Shown here: positions 17,942-26,339 of the stretch, in pieces
How positions within the stretch are numbered: the first letter of the stretch is position 1
Layout: the number at the start of each line of letters is the position of its first letter
DNA from: Pedobacter sp.
GTDB taxonomy: Bacteria > Bacteroidota > Bacteroidia > Sphingobacteriales > Sphingobacteriaceae
DNA: 33,488 nucleotides
Reading direction: 5' to 3'
Assembly: GCA_031179845.1 (NCBI GenBank)
Contig: JAPSHM010000006.1
Span: 1 to 33,488 of the forward strand
Notes under the pieces: generated by a model
What the model saw: the letters and a program-made list of their open reading frames with translations, nothing else
Databases searched by the model: none
What the model was told of the DNA's origin: nothing
Position numbers and translations under genes: made by a program

Positions 17942-19661
17942 ATTCTTTTTCAACTAAAAATGAGCCCATTACCAAAGCATCAAAAGGGGAGGTCCAAAAA
18001 CAACTAATGGCATCCCGCGGACTGCAAACTATGGGTTTCCCCAAAGTGTTGAATGACGTATTTACCAATACAGGGATTCCTGTTTTCTCTTTGAAAGCTG
18101 TAAGCAACTTATAGTATTGTGGATGTTGTTGTGCGTTTATGGTCTGGATCCGTGCTGTACCATCGATGTGCTTAACCGCCGGAATTTGATTTTCTTTTTC
18201 TGCCGCAACATCGAAAATGAATAGCATGAAAGGTGATTGCACGGCGTCATTGAACCATTCCGCCGCATCTTCCTCCAATACCACCGGAGCAACTGGCCGG
18301 AAATCCTCCCGGTCTTTTACTTCATTTAATCTCCGTTGCATATCCGGATCAGAGGGCGAAGCGAGGATCGACCGGCTGCCCAAAGCTCTTGGCCCAAATT
18401 CCATCCGTCCTTGAAACCATCCAACAATTTTGTTGTCAGCAAGTAACTGTGCCGTTTCGAGCGCCACATCTTCCAATTTTTTATATGGAATCTTAGCCCA
18501 TTTAAGAAACTTCTCAATCTGATTGTCTGTATAATCAGGGCCCCAATAGGCATGTGTCATGATAAAATCTTTCTGTTCACTCTTTCGTTGTTGCTGATCA
18601 ACCCACATAGCCGCACCCACAGCGGTACCTGAATCGCCGGCAGCCGGCTGTACCCAAACCCGTTTAAATGGGCCGAGATCTCTTATCCTGGCATTCAAGA
18701 CACAGTTCAAAGCAACTCCTCCTGCAAGGCAAAGATTCTCCAATTTTGTTTCCCGCTGAAACCAGTTGGTGAGCTCTAATACCGTTTCCTCAAGAACCTG
18801 CTGTAAGGAATGTGCAATGTTGAAATGATGACTGGTAAACTCTTCATCGAATAGTCTTGCGGGACCAAAACGCTCTTCAAAGTTTTCATTCTGTATGGTG
18901 TACTGGCCGCGTTCACCTATCGTAATGATCTCTCTAAAGTCTTTTACAAACTCTGGCTTGCCGTAAGATGCCAAAGCCATCACTTTATATTCATCAGAAG
19001 CGTGAAGAAAGCCAAGGTAACTGGTCATGTTCTCGTATAATAAACCTAGTGAATGCGGCATGCGGACATCGGTAATACGAGTGAGTTGGTTTTGCTGGCC
19101 AATGTTATAAGTCGTGGTCGAAACTTCCCCGCGGCCGTCAAGCGTGATCACTGCGGCTTCATCGTATGGAGAAGGGAAGTACGCACTGGCGGCATGTGCA
19201 ACATGATGTTCCACAAAATGCCAGACCAGATCAGTTTCCCTGCATCCCCTGAACCACTTTTGAAGGTGGTGTGGATAACCGTCTACAAGCTGTGCAGGGG
19301 CATTGATTATCGACGATAGGAACAGATTGTTCCAAGGGTTTTCCGTGGATTCTACATCCTGGAAACCAAAAGTATGAAAGGGAATGGTGGTTAACGGATC
19401 GTTGATATGATCTTCATCGATTAGCAAATAAGGGTCAAAGGAATAAGCAATATGATCTACATCACTTAGATGGATACCCGCAACTTCCAGACAATAGGCA
19501 ATCGCTGAGAAAGGCAATTCATATGTAGAAAAAGGGGTAGGTCTTTTACCATGTTTGATGCCTGTAAAACGTTCATCTTCTGCCGCGGCAAGCATAATCC
19601 CGTCTTTAAAAATACAAGCGGATGAGTCATGAAATACCGCATTTATACCAAGTATATACAT
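17883..19661 (-). CDS. NodU/CmcH-type carbamoyltransferase
   Basis: ILGINAVFHDSSACIFKDGIMLAAAEDERFTGIKH...HHVAHAASAYFPSPYDEAAVITLDGRGE...LCLAGGVALNCVLNARI...WFQGRMEFGPRALGSRSILASP...PVLVNTSFNTLGKPIV. Confidence 0.96.
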   Translation of the reverse strand: MYILGINAVFHDSSACIFKDGIMLAAAEDERFTGIKHGKRPTPFSTYELPFSAIAYCLEVAGIHLSDVDHIAYSFDPYLLIDEDHINDPLTTIPFHTFGFQDVESTENPWNNLFLSSIINAPAQLVDGYPHHLQKWFRGCRETDLVWHFVEHHVAHAASAYFPSPYDEAAVITLDGRGEVSTTTYNIGQQNQLTRITDVRMPHSLGLLYENMTSYLGFLHASDEYKVMALASYGKPEFVKDFREIITIGERGQYTIQNENFEERFGPARLFDEEFTSHHFNIAHSLQQVLEETVLELTNWFQRETKLENLCLAGGVALNCVLNARIRDLGPFKRVWVQPAAGDSGTAVGAAMWVDQQQRKSEQKDFIMTHAYWGPDYTDNQIEKFLKWAKIPYKKLEDVALETAQLLADNKIVGWFQGRMEFGPRALGSRSILASPSDPDMQRRLNEVKDREDFRPVAPVVLEEDAAEWFNDAVQSPFMLFIFDVAAEKENQIPAVKHIDGTARIQTINAQQHPQYYKLLTAFKEKTGIPVLVNTSFNTLGKPIVCSPRDAISCFWTSPFDALVMGSFLVEKEYGYKNIGSYTYFQQTETVD

Positions 19662-19973
19662 AAGGAATAGTTGATTGATGTATCAAAAACAATTAATCAT
19701 TAAACCCGCTGTCATGACGTTTGATTTGACTATGTGAAAATCAGGTATTTATTCCCTTTCAACGTATTAATACTCATTTTTAAGAATCCAGTTTAGGAAC
19801 TACATTAATCTTCTTATAATGACGTTGCTAGTTTGAGGATTTATGCTTAAATTTTACAAAAAGCCAGGGAGGCATGTGATATAGACCACTATAAAACGTT
19901 AAATGACTGTCAAACTAATTTATGATTCAAAACCTTATTTTAGCTCAATAATTTGAACTGGAACTAATGCTGA

Positions 19974-22919
19974 ATGAAAAGACTAGAAGATTCGCAAATT
20001 ATTAACGAAAACGATCCACGCCAGGAATTTGCTTCTGATATAACAAAAAGCAAGCAACCGAAGTTATTTCCGATTATCGCAATGGGAGGCTCAGCCGGCT
20101 CATTTCAATCCTTTGAGCAGTTTTTTTTACATATGCCTGTAGACACTGGATTTGCCTTTGTGATAATTATGCATTTGCAATCAGAACACAGCGTTGATAC
20201 AGTGGCTCTATTTCAACGGTTTACCGCTTTAACAGTTACTGAAGCAGAAGATGGGGTGCCTGTGATGCCAAATCATGTTTATGTGATCCCACCCGATAAG
20301 GATATGGGCATTCATAACGGAAATCTTTTACTCTTCAACGCCTCACGGTCTAAAGGCGCGCATATGGCAATTGATTATTTTTTGCAAAGCCTGGCGGAAG
20401 ACCAATGGAACAATGCCGTTTGTATCATATTCTCGGGGATGGGGGCAGATGGCGAAACGGGGCTTAGAATGATCAAAGAAAAGCTTGGGATGGCAATGGT
20501 TCAGCTTCCCGAAACGGCGGAATATAGCAGTATGCCGCTTGCATCAATTAAAACGGGCCTGGTGGATTATATTCTCCCGCCAAATGAAATGCCCTTGAAG
20601 TTAATTCAATTCTTAAATCACCCTGCCCTTCAGGCACCCTCTGGAGAAGGCGCTGTCGGGGAACGCAATAACCACAACCACGTTCAGAAAATACTGATGA
20701 TGTTGCGGTCGCATACCGGACATGATTTTACTTTATACAAGAAGAATACCATTACACGTCGCATCGAAAGGCGAATAGCCTTTCATCAACTGCCTGACTA
20801 CTTGCACTATGTGAACTATATGAGAGAGCATCCTCATGAAACGGAAGTGCTATTTAAAGAACTGTTAATCGGCGTCACAAAGTTCTTTAGAGATAGTGAT
20901 GCCTTTCAAGCCGTTAAAAATCACCTTTTTGCGAAATTAGCGGAAAGGAACAGAGATGAGCCCATTCGAATTTGGGTCGCCGGTTGTTCAACAGGAGAAG
21001 AAGCCTATTCAATTGCAATGATCGTCATGGAGTGCCTGGATATTCTAAAGGAAGGGAAACTGCCGAGCGTGCAAATATTTGCCACCGACCTTGATGTAGC
21101 CGCTATCGAACAGGCTAGGTCGGGATTTTACTTCTCTAATATTGTATCCGAAATCTCGGCTGAAAGACTTGAACGATTTTTCGTCAAAAAGAACAATGGA
21201 TATCAAGTAAAGAAAGGCGTCAGGGAAATGATCGTTTTTGCGCAACATAACCTGATAAAGGATGCGCCATTTACTAAGCTGGACCTATTGTGCTGTAGAA
21301 ATGTAATGATCTACCTCACCGCCGAGCTCCAAACGAAGTTGATGCCGGTATTTCATTACTCATTGAATCCAAAAGGTCTCCTATTTCTTGGTCCTGCGGA
21401 ATCTGCTGGTGCTTTCATTGATGCGTTTACGCTGGTAGATGCCAAATGGAAAATCTATGAACGCAAAGATGGTACTGTAGGGCTTGCTAAGGTAATTGAC
21501 TTTCCCTTTCATATCACCAATGCGCCAGTCAAAGCCTCTAAAGTATTTTCAGAAAAACCATTGATAAGAAGTGCCATTGCAGAAAGCTTCCATAAAATAC
21601 TTTTGGAGCAGTTTACACCATCAGCACTCCTGATCAATAATAAAGGCGATATACTTTATATCAATGGTGAAATGGATAAATATCTTAAAGTCAACTCAGG
21701 GGAGGCGGTCATGAACCTTTTTAGAATGGTAAAAGAAGAACTGAAATATGTGATCGGAAATGCGGTCCATCAAGCATCTATTCAAAAAAGCCAGGTGGAA
21801 TATAACGACATCAAGGTCCAGGAAGGTGGCATCACCAATCTCATCGATTTTAAAGTCAAATATTTAAATGACCATCAATTGGACGGATTATTTATACTCA
21901 GCTTTATCCATAAAGGGCCAGCAAAGAAAGCAGACCCCCGACTTGTGAAGACTGATCCTGCAAGATCTGCGGCCATAAAAGAACTGGAAAAGGAACTGAT
22001 TTATACTAAACAGCAGTTGCATTCAACAATAGAACAGATGGAAACATCGCTGGAAGAATTGAAATCTACCAACGAGGAACTGCAGAGCACGAATGAAGAA
22101 TTGCAAAGTACAAATGAGGAGGCTTTGACCACAAAAGAGGAGATGCAATCCTTGAATGAAGAATTGATGACCATAAACCTTCAATACCAAAACAAAGCAG
22201 AGGAACTGACAAGGTTGAATAATGACATGAAAAATCTCTTGGACAATACAGAGATTGGAACGATATTTTTAGACAATCAATTGAACATCTTGCGGTTCAC
22301 ACCACAGGTAACTAAATTATTCAATGTGATCCTATCCGATGTCGGCAGGTCCATTGCACATATCGTCTCTAATTTTGATTATCCGTCTTTAGAAAATACG
22401 ATAATGGAAGTTATTGATCGTCTAAATGCAAAGGATCTGGAGGTTAAAACAAAGAAAAATGAGTGGTATAATCTTCGGATCATGCCCTATCGGACCATGG
22501 ATAATTTTATCAGTGGTGCTGTGTTGACGTTTACAAAAACTACGCGGGTTAAAGCTTTAGAGAACAAATTGTTTGTTTTGCTGGACTATGTTCAAGCAAC
22601 GGTTAACGCACTCGATGCTGCAGCCGTCATATTAGATCATGAAAGAAAAGTTGTGGTTACAAACTCCCTTTTTTTGAAAATGTTCAACTTCAGGGAATTT
22701 GAAGTCAAAGAACAATATTTTTTAGAAATTGTTCACAATAGATGGAACACGACCCAGTTGGACACTTTGTTGTTCGATCCGGGAAGTGATACCGAATTGT
22801 ATATGCAGCATGATTTTCAGGGGATTGGTGTGAAAAAGCTAATTGTCAATGTTCAGTATGTATCGGAGAATAAGTCTAATGATCATGCTGCGGTAATTGT
22901 TACTTTTAAACCACAGTGA
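19974..22919 (+). CDS. CheB-CheR-coiled coil-PAS multidomain protein
   Basis: CheB methylesterase triad regions (MGGSAGSFQSF, IIMHLQSEHS, FSGMGADGETGLRMIKE); CheR (LLIGVTKFFRDSDAF, IWVAGCSTGEEAYSIAMI, CRNVMIYL); coiled coil STNEELQSTNEELQSTNEE; C-terminal PAS-like regions (LDNTEIGTIFLDNQLNILRFTPQVTKLF). Confidence 0.95.
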   Translation: MKRLEDSQIINENDPRQEFASDITKSKQPKLFPIIAMGGSAGSFQSFEQFFLHMPVDTGFAFVIIMHLQSEHSVDTVALFQRFTALTVTEAEDGVPVMPNHVYVIPPDKDMGIHNGNLLLFNASRSKGAHMAIDYFLQSLAEDQWNNAVCIIFSGMGADGETGLRMIKEKLGMAMVQLPETAEYSSMPLASIKTGLVDYILPPNEMPLKLIQFLNHPALQAPSGEGAVGERNNHNHVQKILMMLRSHTGHDFTLYKKNTITRRIERRIAFHQLPDYLHYVNYMREHPHETEVLFKELLIGVTKFFRDSDAFQAVKNHLFAKLAERNRDEPIRIWVAGCSTGEEAYSIAMIVMECLDILKEGKLPSVQIFATDLDVAAIEQARSGFYFSNIVSEISAERLERFFVKKNNGYQVKKGVREMIVFAQHNLIKDAPFTKLDLLCCRNVMIYLTAELQTKLMPVFHYSLNPKGLLFLGPAESAGAFIDAFTLVDAKWKIYERKDGTVGLAKVIDFPFHITNAPVKASKVFSEKPLIRSAIAESFHKILLEQFTPSALLINNKGDILYINGEMDKYLKVNSGEAVMNLFRMVKEELKYVIGNAVHQASIQKSQVEYNDIKVQEGGITNLIDFKVKYLNDHQLDGLFILSFIHKGPAKKADPRLVKTDPARSAAIKELEKELIYTKQQLHSTIEQMETSLEELKSTNEELQSTNEELQSTNEEALTTKEEMQSLNEELMTINLQYQNKAEELTRLNNDMKNLLDNTEIGTIFLDNQLNILRFTPQVTKLFNVILSDVGRSIAHIVSNFDYPSLENTIMEVIDRLNAKDLEVKTKKNEWYNLRIMPYRTMDNFISGAVLTFTKTTRVKALENKLFVLLDYVQATVNALDAAAVILDHERKVVVTNSLFLKMFNFREFEVKEQYFLEIVHNRWNTTQLDTLLFDPGSDTELYMQHDFQGIGVKKLIVNVQYVSENKSNDHAAVIVTFKPQ
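22059..22121 (+). repeat. Three tandem heptad repeats (3 x 21 nt) in the coiled-coil linker
   Basis: TTGAAATCTACCAACGAGGAA / CTGCAGAGCACGAATGAAGAA / TTGCAAAGTACAAATGAGGAG encode LKSTNEE/LQSTNEE/LQSTNEE with mostly synonymous differences. Confidence 0.9.
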
Positions 22920-22920
22920 C

Positions 22921-24552
22921 GTGAGCAAAAACGAGATAGGCAATAAAGAAAGAATCATTTCACTCCTGCGAAGCAGGCTCGAAAACTCTTCAGAGACAGA
23001 AAGTACTTACGATGATAAAATTACCGATCAACAGCTTGGAGTGCTTTTAGGCGAACTTCAGGTGTTTCAACTTGAACTCGAAATGCAAAACGATGAGTTA
23101 TCTGCTTCTTATCAGGTAATTGAAAAGGAACGGTCAAGATTTGCAGGCTTTTTTAACCTGGCACCCGTTGGGTATTTTATCCTCGACCATATGGGCATGG
23201 TTGAGGAAGCGAATCAAACCGGTGCAGATCTACTGTCTATTTCCAAAAGCGACATTTCAAAGGAACGGTTCCAAAGCTTTGTAGCCCCAGAAATGTGGGA
23301 GCTTTTCTATTCGTTCCTTCACAAAATGCAAACCAACAACGACAAGCAAAGCTGTGAGATCAAACTGTCCTTTCATGAAAAAGATTTATTTACCCGTATG
23401 GAAGGCATCGGTATCATGAATTCTTTTACAGGAAGGCTACAATATTATATTACGGTAATTGATATCTCTGAAAGCAGGGCAGCCCAGCAAAAACTGATCG
23501 ATACCTCCCAAAGACTCGAAATGACTTTAAATGCATCTGGTACAGGAACCTGGACCCTGGAGTGGGGAAGTAACAAGGTGTTCCTAGATGAATTCAGTAA
23601 TTCTCTTTTGGAGTTAGACCCCGGAGAATTCGACGGCAGTATTCAGGCCTTTATAAACTTGATTCATCCTGACGATCAGCATCAGGTAAGGCAGACACTG
23701 ATAAACGCCATCCATAATTCAAAAAAGGCCGATGTGGAATTTAGAGTTCACACTAAAGATGGGCGGATTAAGACCATATCCGCGAAAGGACAGGAGGTAC
23801 GTAATGGGGTCGCGAACAACAATTATTTTGCGGGGATCATTATGGATATTACAGAGAAAAAACGATTGGCTTTGGAAGCACAAAGGCTGCATTCCGAACA
23901 ACAAAAACTGATTCTTTCCGCAACCTTCAAAGCACAGGAAAAAGAAAGGTACAATATCAGCACTGCCCTTCATGACAGCGTTTGCCAGCTCTTATACGGA
24001 ATCAGATTAAATCTGCAGAATACTCAACACACCTATCATTTAAAAGATGAATTTTCTAACATTAACCAACTGCTTGATCAGGCAATCCGGGAAACCAGGG
24101 AGTTGTCCTATGAACTTACGCCCTCCGTACTAAGGGATTTTGGATTTACATCTGGCGTTAAGGAAATGGCACAACGTTTAAGTACACCTGGTTTTCAGGT
24201 CAAGACGTCTTTAACCAGTTCAGCTGATCTGCTTGATCAGGACATTCAGCTATACGTTTTCAGGATGATCCAGGAATTGATTAATAATTGTATCAAACAC
24301 GCCGAAGCTACAGAGGCAGAAATAATTGTAAGTACGGAAAATGATTGGGTCAGGCTTGTAGTGAGTGATAATGGACAAGGTTTTCAAGAAGACGTAGATC
24401 GGTCTCTGGCCAGTGGTTCTGGTATCAGGGGCATCAAGAATAGAATTTTTCTATTAAACGGTTATATGAATGTAGATACATCAAATCGTGGAACCAGAAT
24501 CACAATAGACTTCAAAATTGACCTTCAATTGCTAGGATCAGCATATAATTAA
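22921..24552 (+). CDS. PAS-domain sensor histidine kinase, NarX/HisKA_3 type
   Basis: PAS segments (FFNLAPVGYFILDHMGMVEEANQTG; FINLIHPDDQHQVRQTL...FAGIIMDITEKK), HisKA_3 AQEKERYNISTALHDSVCQLLYGIRLNL, HATPase VVSDNGQGF...SGSGIRGIKNRI. GTG at 22921 sits 1 nt after the upstream stop; the track start is ATG 22897. Confidence 0.92.
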   Translation: MSKNEIGNKERIISLLRSRLENSSETESTYDDKITDQQLGVLLGELQVFQLELEMQNDELSASYQVIEKERSRFAGFFNLAPVGYFILDHMGMVEEANQTGADLLSISKSDISKERFQSFVAPEMWELFYSFLHKMQTNNDKQSCEIKLSFHEKDLFTRMEGIGIMNSFTGRLQYYITVIDISESRAAQQKLIDTSQRLEMTLNASGTGTWTLEWGSNKVFLDEFSNSLLELDPGEFDGSIQAFINLIHPDDQHQVRQTLINAIHNSKKADVEFRVHTKDGRIKTISAKGQEVRNGVANNNYFAGIIMDITEKKRLALEAQRLHSEQQKLILSATFKAQEKERYNISTALHDSVCQLLYGIRLNLQNTQHTYHLKDEFSNINQLLDQAIRETRELSYELTPSVLRDFGFTSGVKEMAQRLSTPGFQVKTSLTSSADLLDQDIQLYVFRMIQELINNCIKHAEATEAEIIVSTENDWVRLVVSDNGQGFQEDVDRSLASGSGIRGIKNRIFLLNGYMNVDTSNRGTRITIDFKIDLQLLGSAYN

Positions 24553-24559
24553 TGACATA

Positions 24560-25507
24560 ATGCACAAAAAAGCCAACAACATTATCACTATCGGAGCTTC
24601 TGCTGGTGGGATTGCTGCGGTTTCGAAGCTTCTTTCAACTTTTAATGAACATTTGGATGCTTCTGTATTCATTGTAATCCATGTTTTCAGAAACTCCCTG
24701 ATCGAGGTTATTTTAAATCAGATTCAAAGACAAAGCCCGCTTAAATGTATGATTCCCCAGGATGGAGATAGGATTGTCTGTGGCCACATTTATCTTGCGC
24801 CCGCAGATCATCACATGACGCTTGAAATGGATAAAATATTGGTCAGAAAAGGAAAGCTGGAAAATCATTGGCGTCCATCCATTGATGTTCTTTTCCAATC
24901 CGCAGCAATGCATTATGGCTCCTCTGTTACAGGAATTATTCTAACAGGGTTGCTCGATGATGGCACTGCAGGCATGAAGGCAATTAAGAAGAACGGGGGG
25001 ATGTGTATTGTTCAGGATCCGGTCGAAGCAGATTTCCCGGATATGCCAAAAAACGTTCTCCAGCATCTGCTGGTAGATTATCAGGTTCCGATTGCGGATA
25101 TGAGCTATATCATCGTGGATTTGTTATCCAGGCAACGACGCAGTGGTGAGCTTACTTCGCCAGCTGAACTGGAGTTGAAATCGGAGTCGCCTCCCGGCTT
25201 ATTAACACCTTTCACCTGCACGGATTGCGGAGCAGCACTTGTTAAAACGGATCGAGATTCTGGTCCACGCTATCAATGCCAGGCCGGGCACATTTTTACG
25301 GAAAGGACACTGCTCCGTGAACAGGCTAGATCCCTTGAGAATTCACTTTGGGTTGCCGTCAGAATGATGGAAGAACAGCGGGCTTTGTTAAGCTCAATCA
25401 GTGATCAGGATGTGGAAGTGACCACACAACAGGCCGGTAATCTAGTGATCCAGATCGAGCGGCTAAAAAAAATACTGGCTAGCTTTGAATGTTCGGAAGA
25501 ACAATAA
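24560..25507 (+). CDS. Stand-alone CheB-type methylesterase domain protein with C-terminal zinc-ribbon-like tail
   Basis: IGASAGGIAAVSKLLS, VFIVIHVF, GHIYLAPADHHMTL, ILTGLLDDGTAGMKAIKKNGG; no N-terminal receiver; tail CTDCGAALVKTDRDSGPRYQCQAGHIF. Confidence 0.92.
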   Translation: MHKKANNIITIGASAGGIAAVSKLLSTFNEHLDASVFIVIHVFRNSLIEVILNQIQRQSPLKCMIPQDGDRIVCGHIYLAPADHHMTLEMDKILVRKGKLENHWRPSIDVLFQSAAMHYGSSVTGIILTGLLDDGTAGMKAIKKNGGMCIVQDPVEADFPDMPKNVLQHLLVDYQVPIADMSYIIVDLLSRQRRSGELTSPAELELKSESPPGLLTPFTCTDCGAALVKTDRDSGPRYQCQAGHIFTERTLLREQARSLENSLWVAVRMMEEQRALLSSISDQDVEVTTQQAGNLVIQIERLKKILASFECSEEQ

Positions 25508-25593
25508 TATGGTTTAAGAAAAAATGAATTCAAAACTTATATTGGAAGCTTTAGTTTATATATATTACATATCAACGCATTAATTTTTTAAAA

Positions 25594-26244
25594 ATGGTAC
25601 AAGTACTACTTGCAGAAGATCATAATATTGTCCGAAATGGCATCAGAATGCTGCTGGAGATGGATAAAGGTATTAATGTCGCCGGGGAAGCCGTCAACGG
25701 GAGGGAGGTGTTGGAGCATATCGCCCGGGGAGAAAAGATAGACGTCGTTCTTGCCGACATCAACATGCCTGAAGTTGATGGGATCGCTCTGCTTAAAGAG
25801 ATGAAAATAGTTAGCCCGCAAACTAAAATTGTAATGCTTTCTATGCATGATAATGAAAAATATGTTTCACAGGCTTTTATGGAAGGGGCCTCCGGGTACC
25901 TCTTGAAAAACGTAAGTGCTGATGAATTGATCTTTGCACTTAAGCATGTAAATATGGGTGGACGGTATCTTTGCTCAGAGTTGGCTATTCGAATGTTAGA
26001 TAAATTGGTGCAAAGTGGACAACACTCCTTAGCAACTTCGGAATCGAAGATCGAATTTTCTATGCGTGAAATTGAAGTGCTCCATTTAATTGCAGAGGGG
26101 CTCACCAATCATGAGATGTCCGACAAGTTGTTTATCAGTAAGCGAACAATTGAAGGTCATAGGCAAAGTTTAATTGAGAAAACAGGGTCCCGAAATACTG
26201 CGGCATTAATTCGATACGCCGTTCTCAATGGCTTCGTTAGATAA
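25594..26244 (+). CDS. NarL/LuxR-type response regulator
   Basis: Receiver VLLAEDHNIVRNGIRMLLE...DVVLADINMPEVDG...; LuxR HTH FSMREIEVLHLIAEGLTNHEMSDKLFISKRTIEGHRQSLIEKTG. Confidence 0.96.
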   Translation: MVQVLLAEDHNIVRNGIRMLLEMDKGINVAGEAVNGREVLEHIARGEKIDVVLADINMPEVDGIALLKEMKIVSPQTKIVMLSMHDNEKYVSQAFMEGASGYLLKNVSADELIFALKHVNMGGRYLCSELAIRMLDKLVQSGQHSLATSESKIEFSMREIEVLHLIAEGLTNHEMSDKLFISKRTIEGHRQSLIEKTGSRNTAALIRYAVLNGFVR

Positions 26245-26274
26245 TTACAGTAGTTAGCGTAAATGAAATCAGGT

Positions 26275-26286
26275 ATTAGTACTAAT
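26275..26286. promoter_or_regulatory. 12-bp perfect palindrome ATTAGTACTAAT upstream of the HK gene
   Basis: Self-complementary dodecamer in the 95-nt intergenic gap, 20 nt before a TAATTTTG -7-like element at 26307-26314. Confidence 0.4.
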
Positions 26287-26306
26287 CGGAGTGTTAAAAC
26301 CTAGTT

Positions 26307-26314
26307 TAATTTTG
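26307..26314 (+). promoter_or_regulatory. Candidate Bacteroidota -7 element (TAnnTTTG)
   Basis: TAATTTTG 26 nt upstream of ATG 26340; no clear -33 TTG at the expected spacing. Confidence 0.35.
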
Positions 26315-26339
26315 TATGGTCCTTTAATAAATCCGGATT

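Noticed and set aside
19662-19973. Small RNA or promoter elements in the 312-nt divergent gap
   Set aside because: AT-rich with no convincing hairpin-T-run or TTG/TAnnTTTG pair; nothing specific could be supported.
25606-26108. Minus-strand ORFs opposite the NarL-type regulator
   Set aside because: Antisense to a clear conserved CDS with no recognisable motif.
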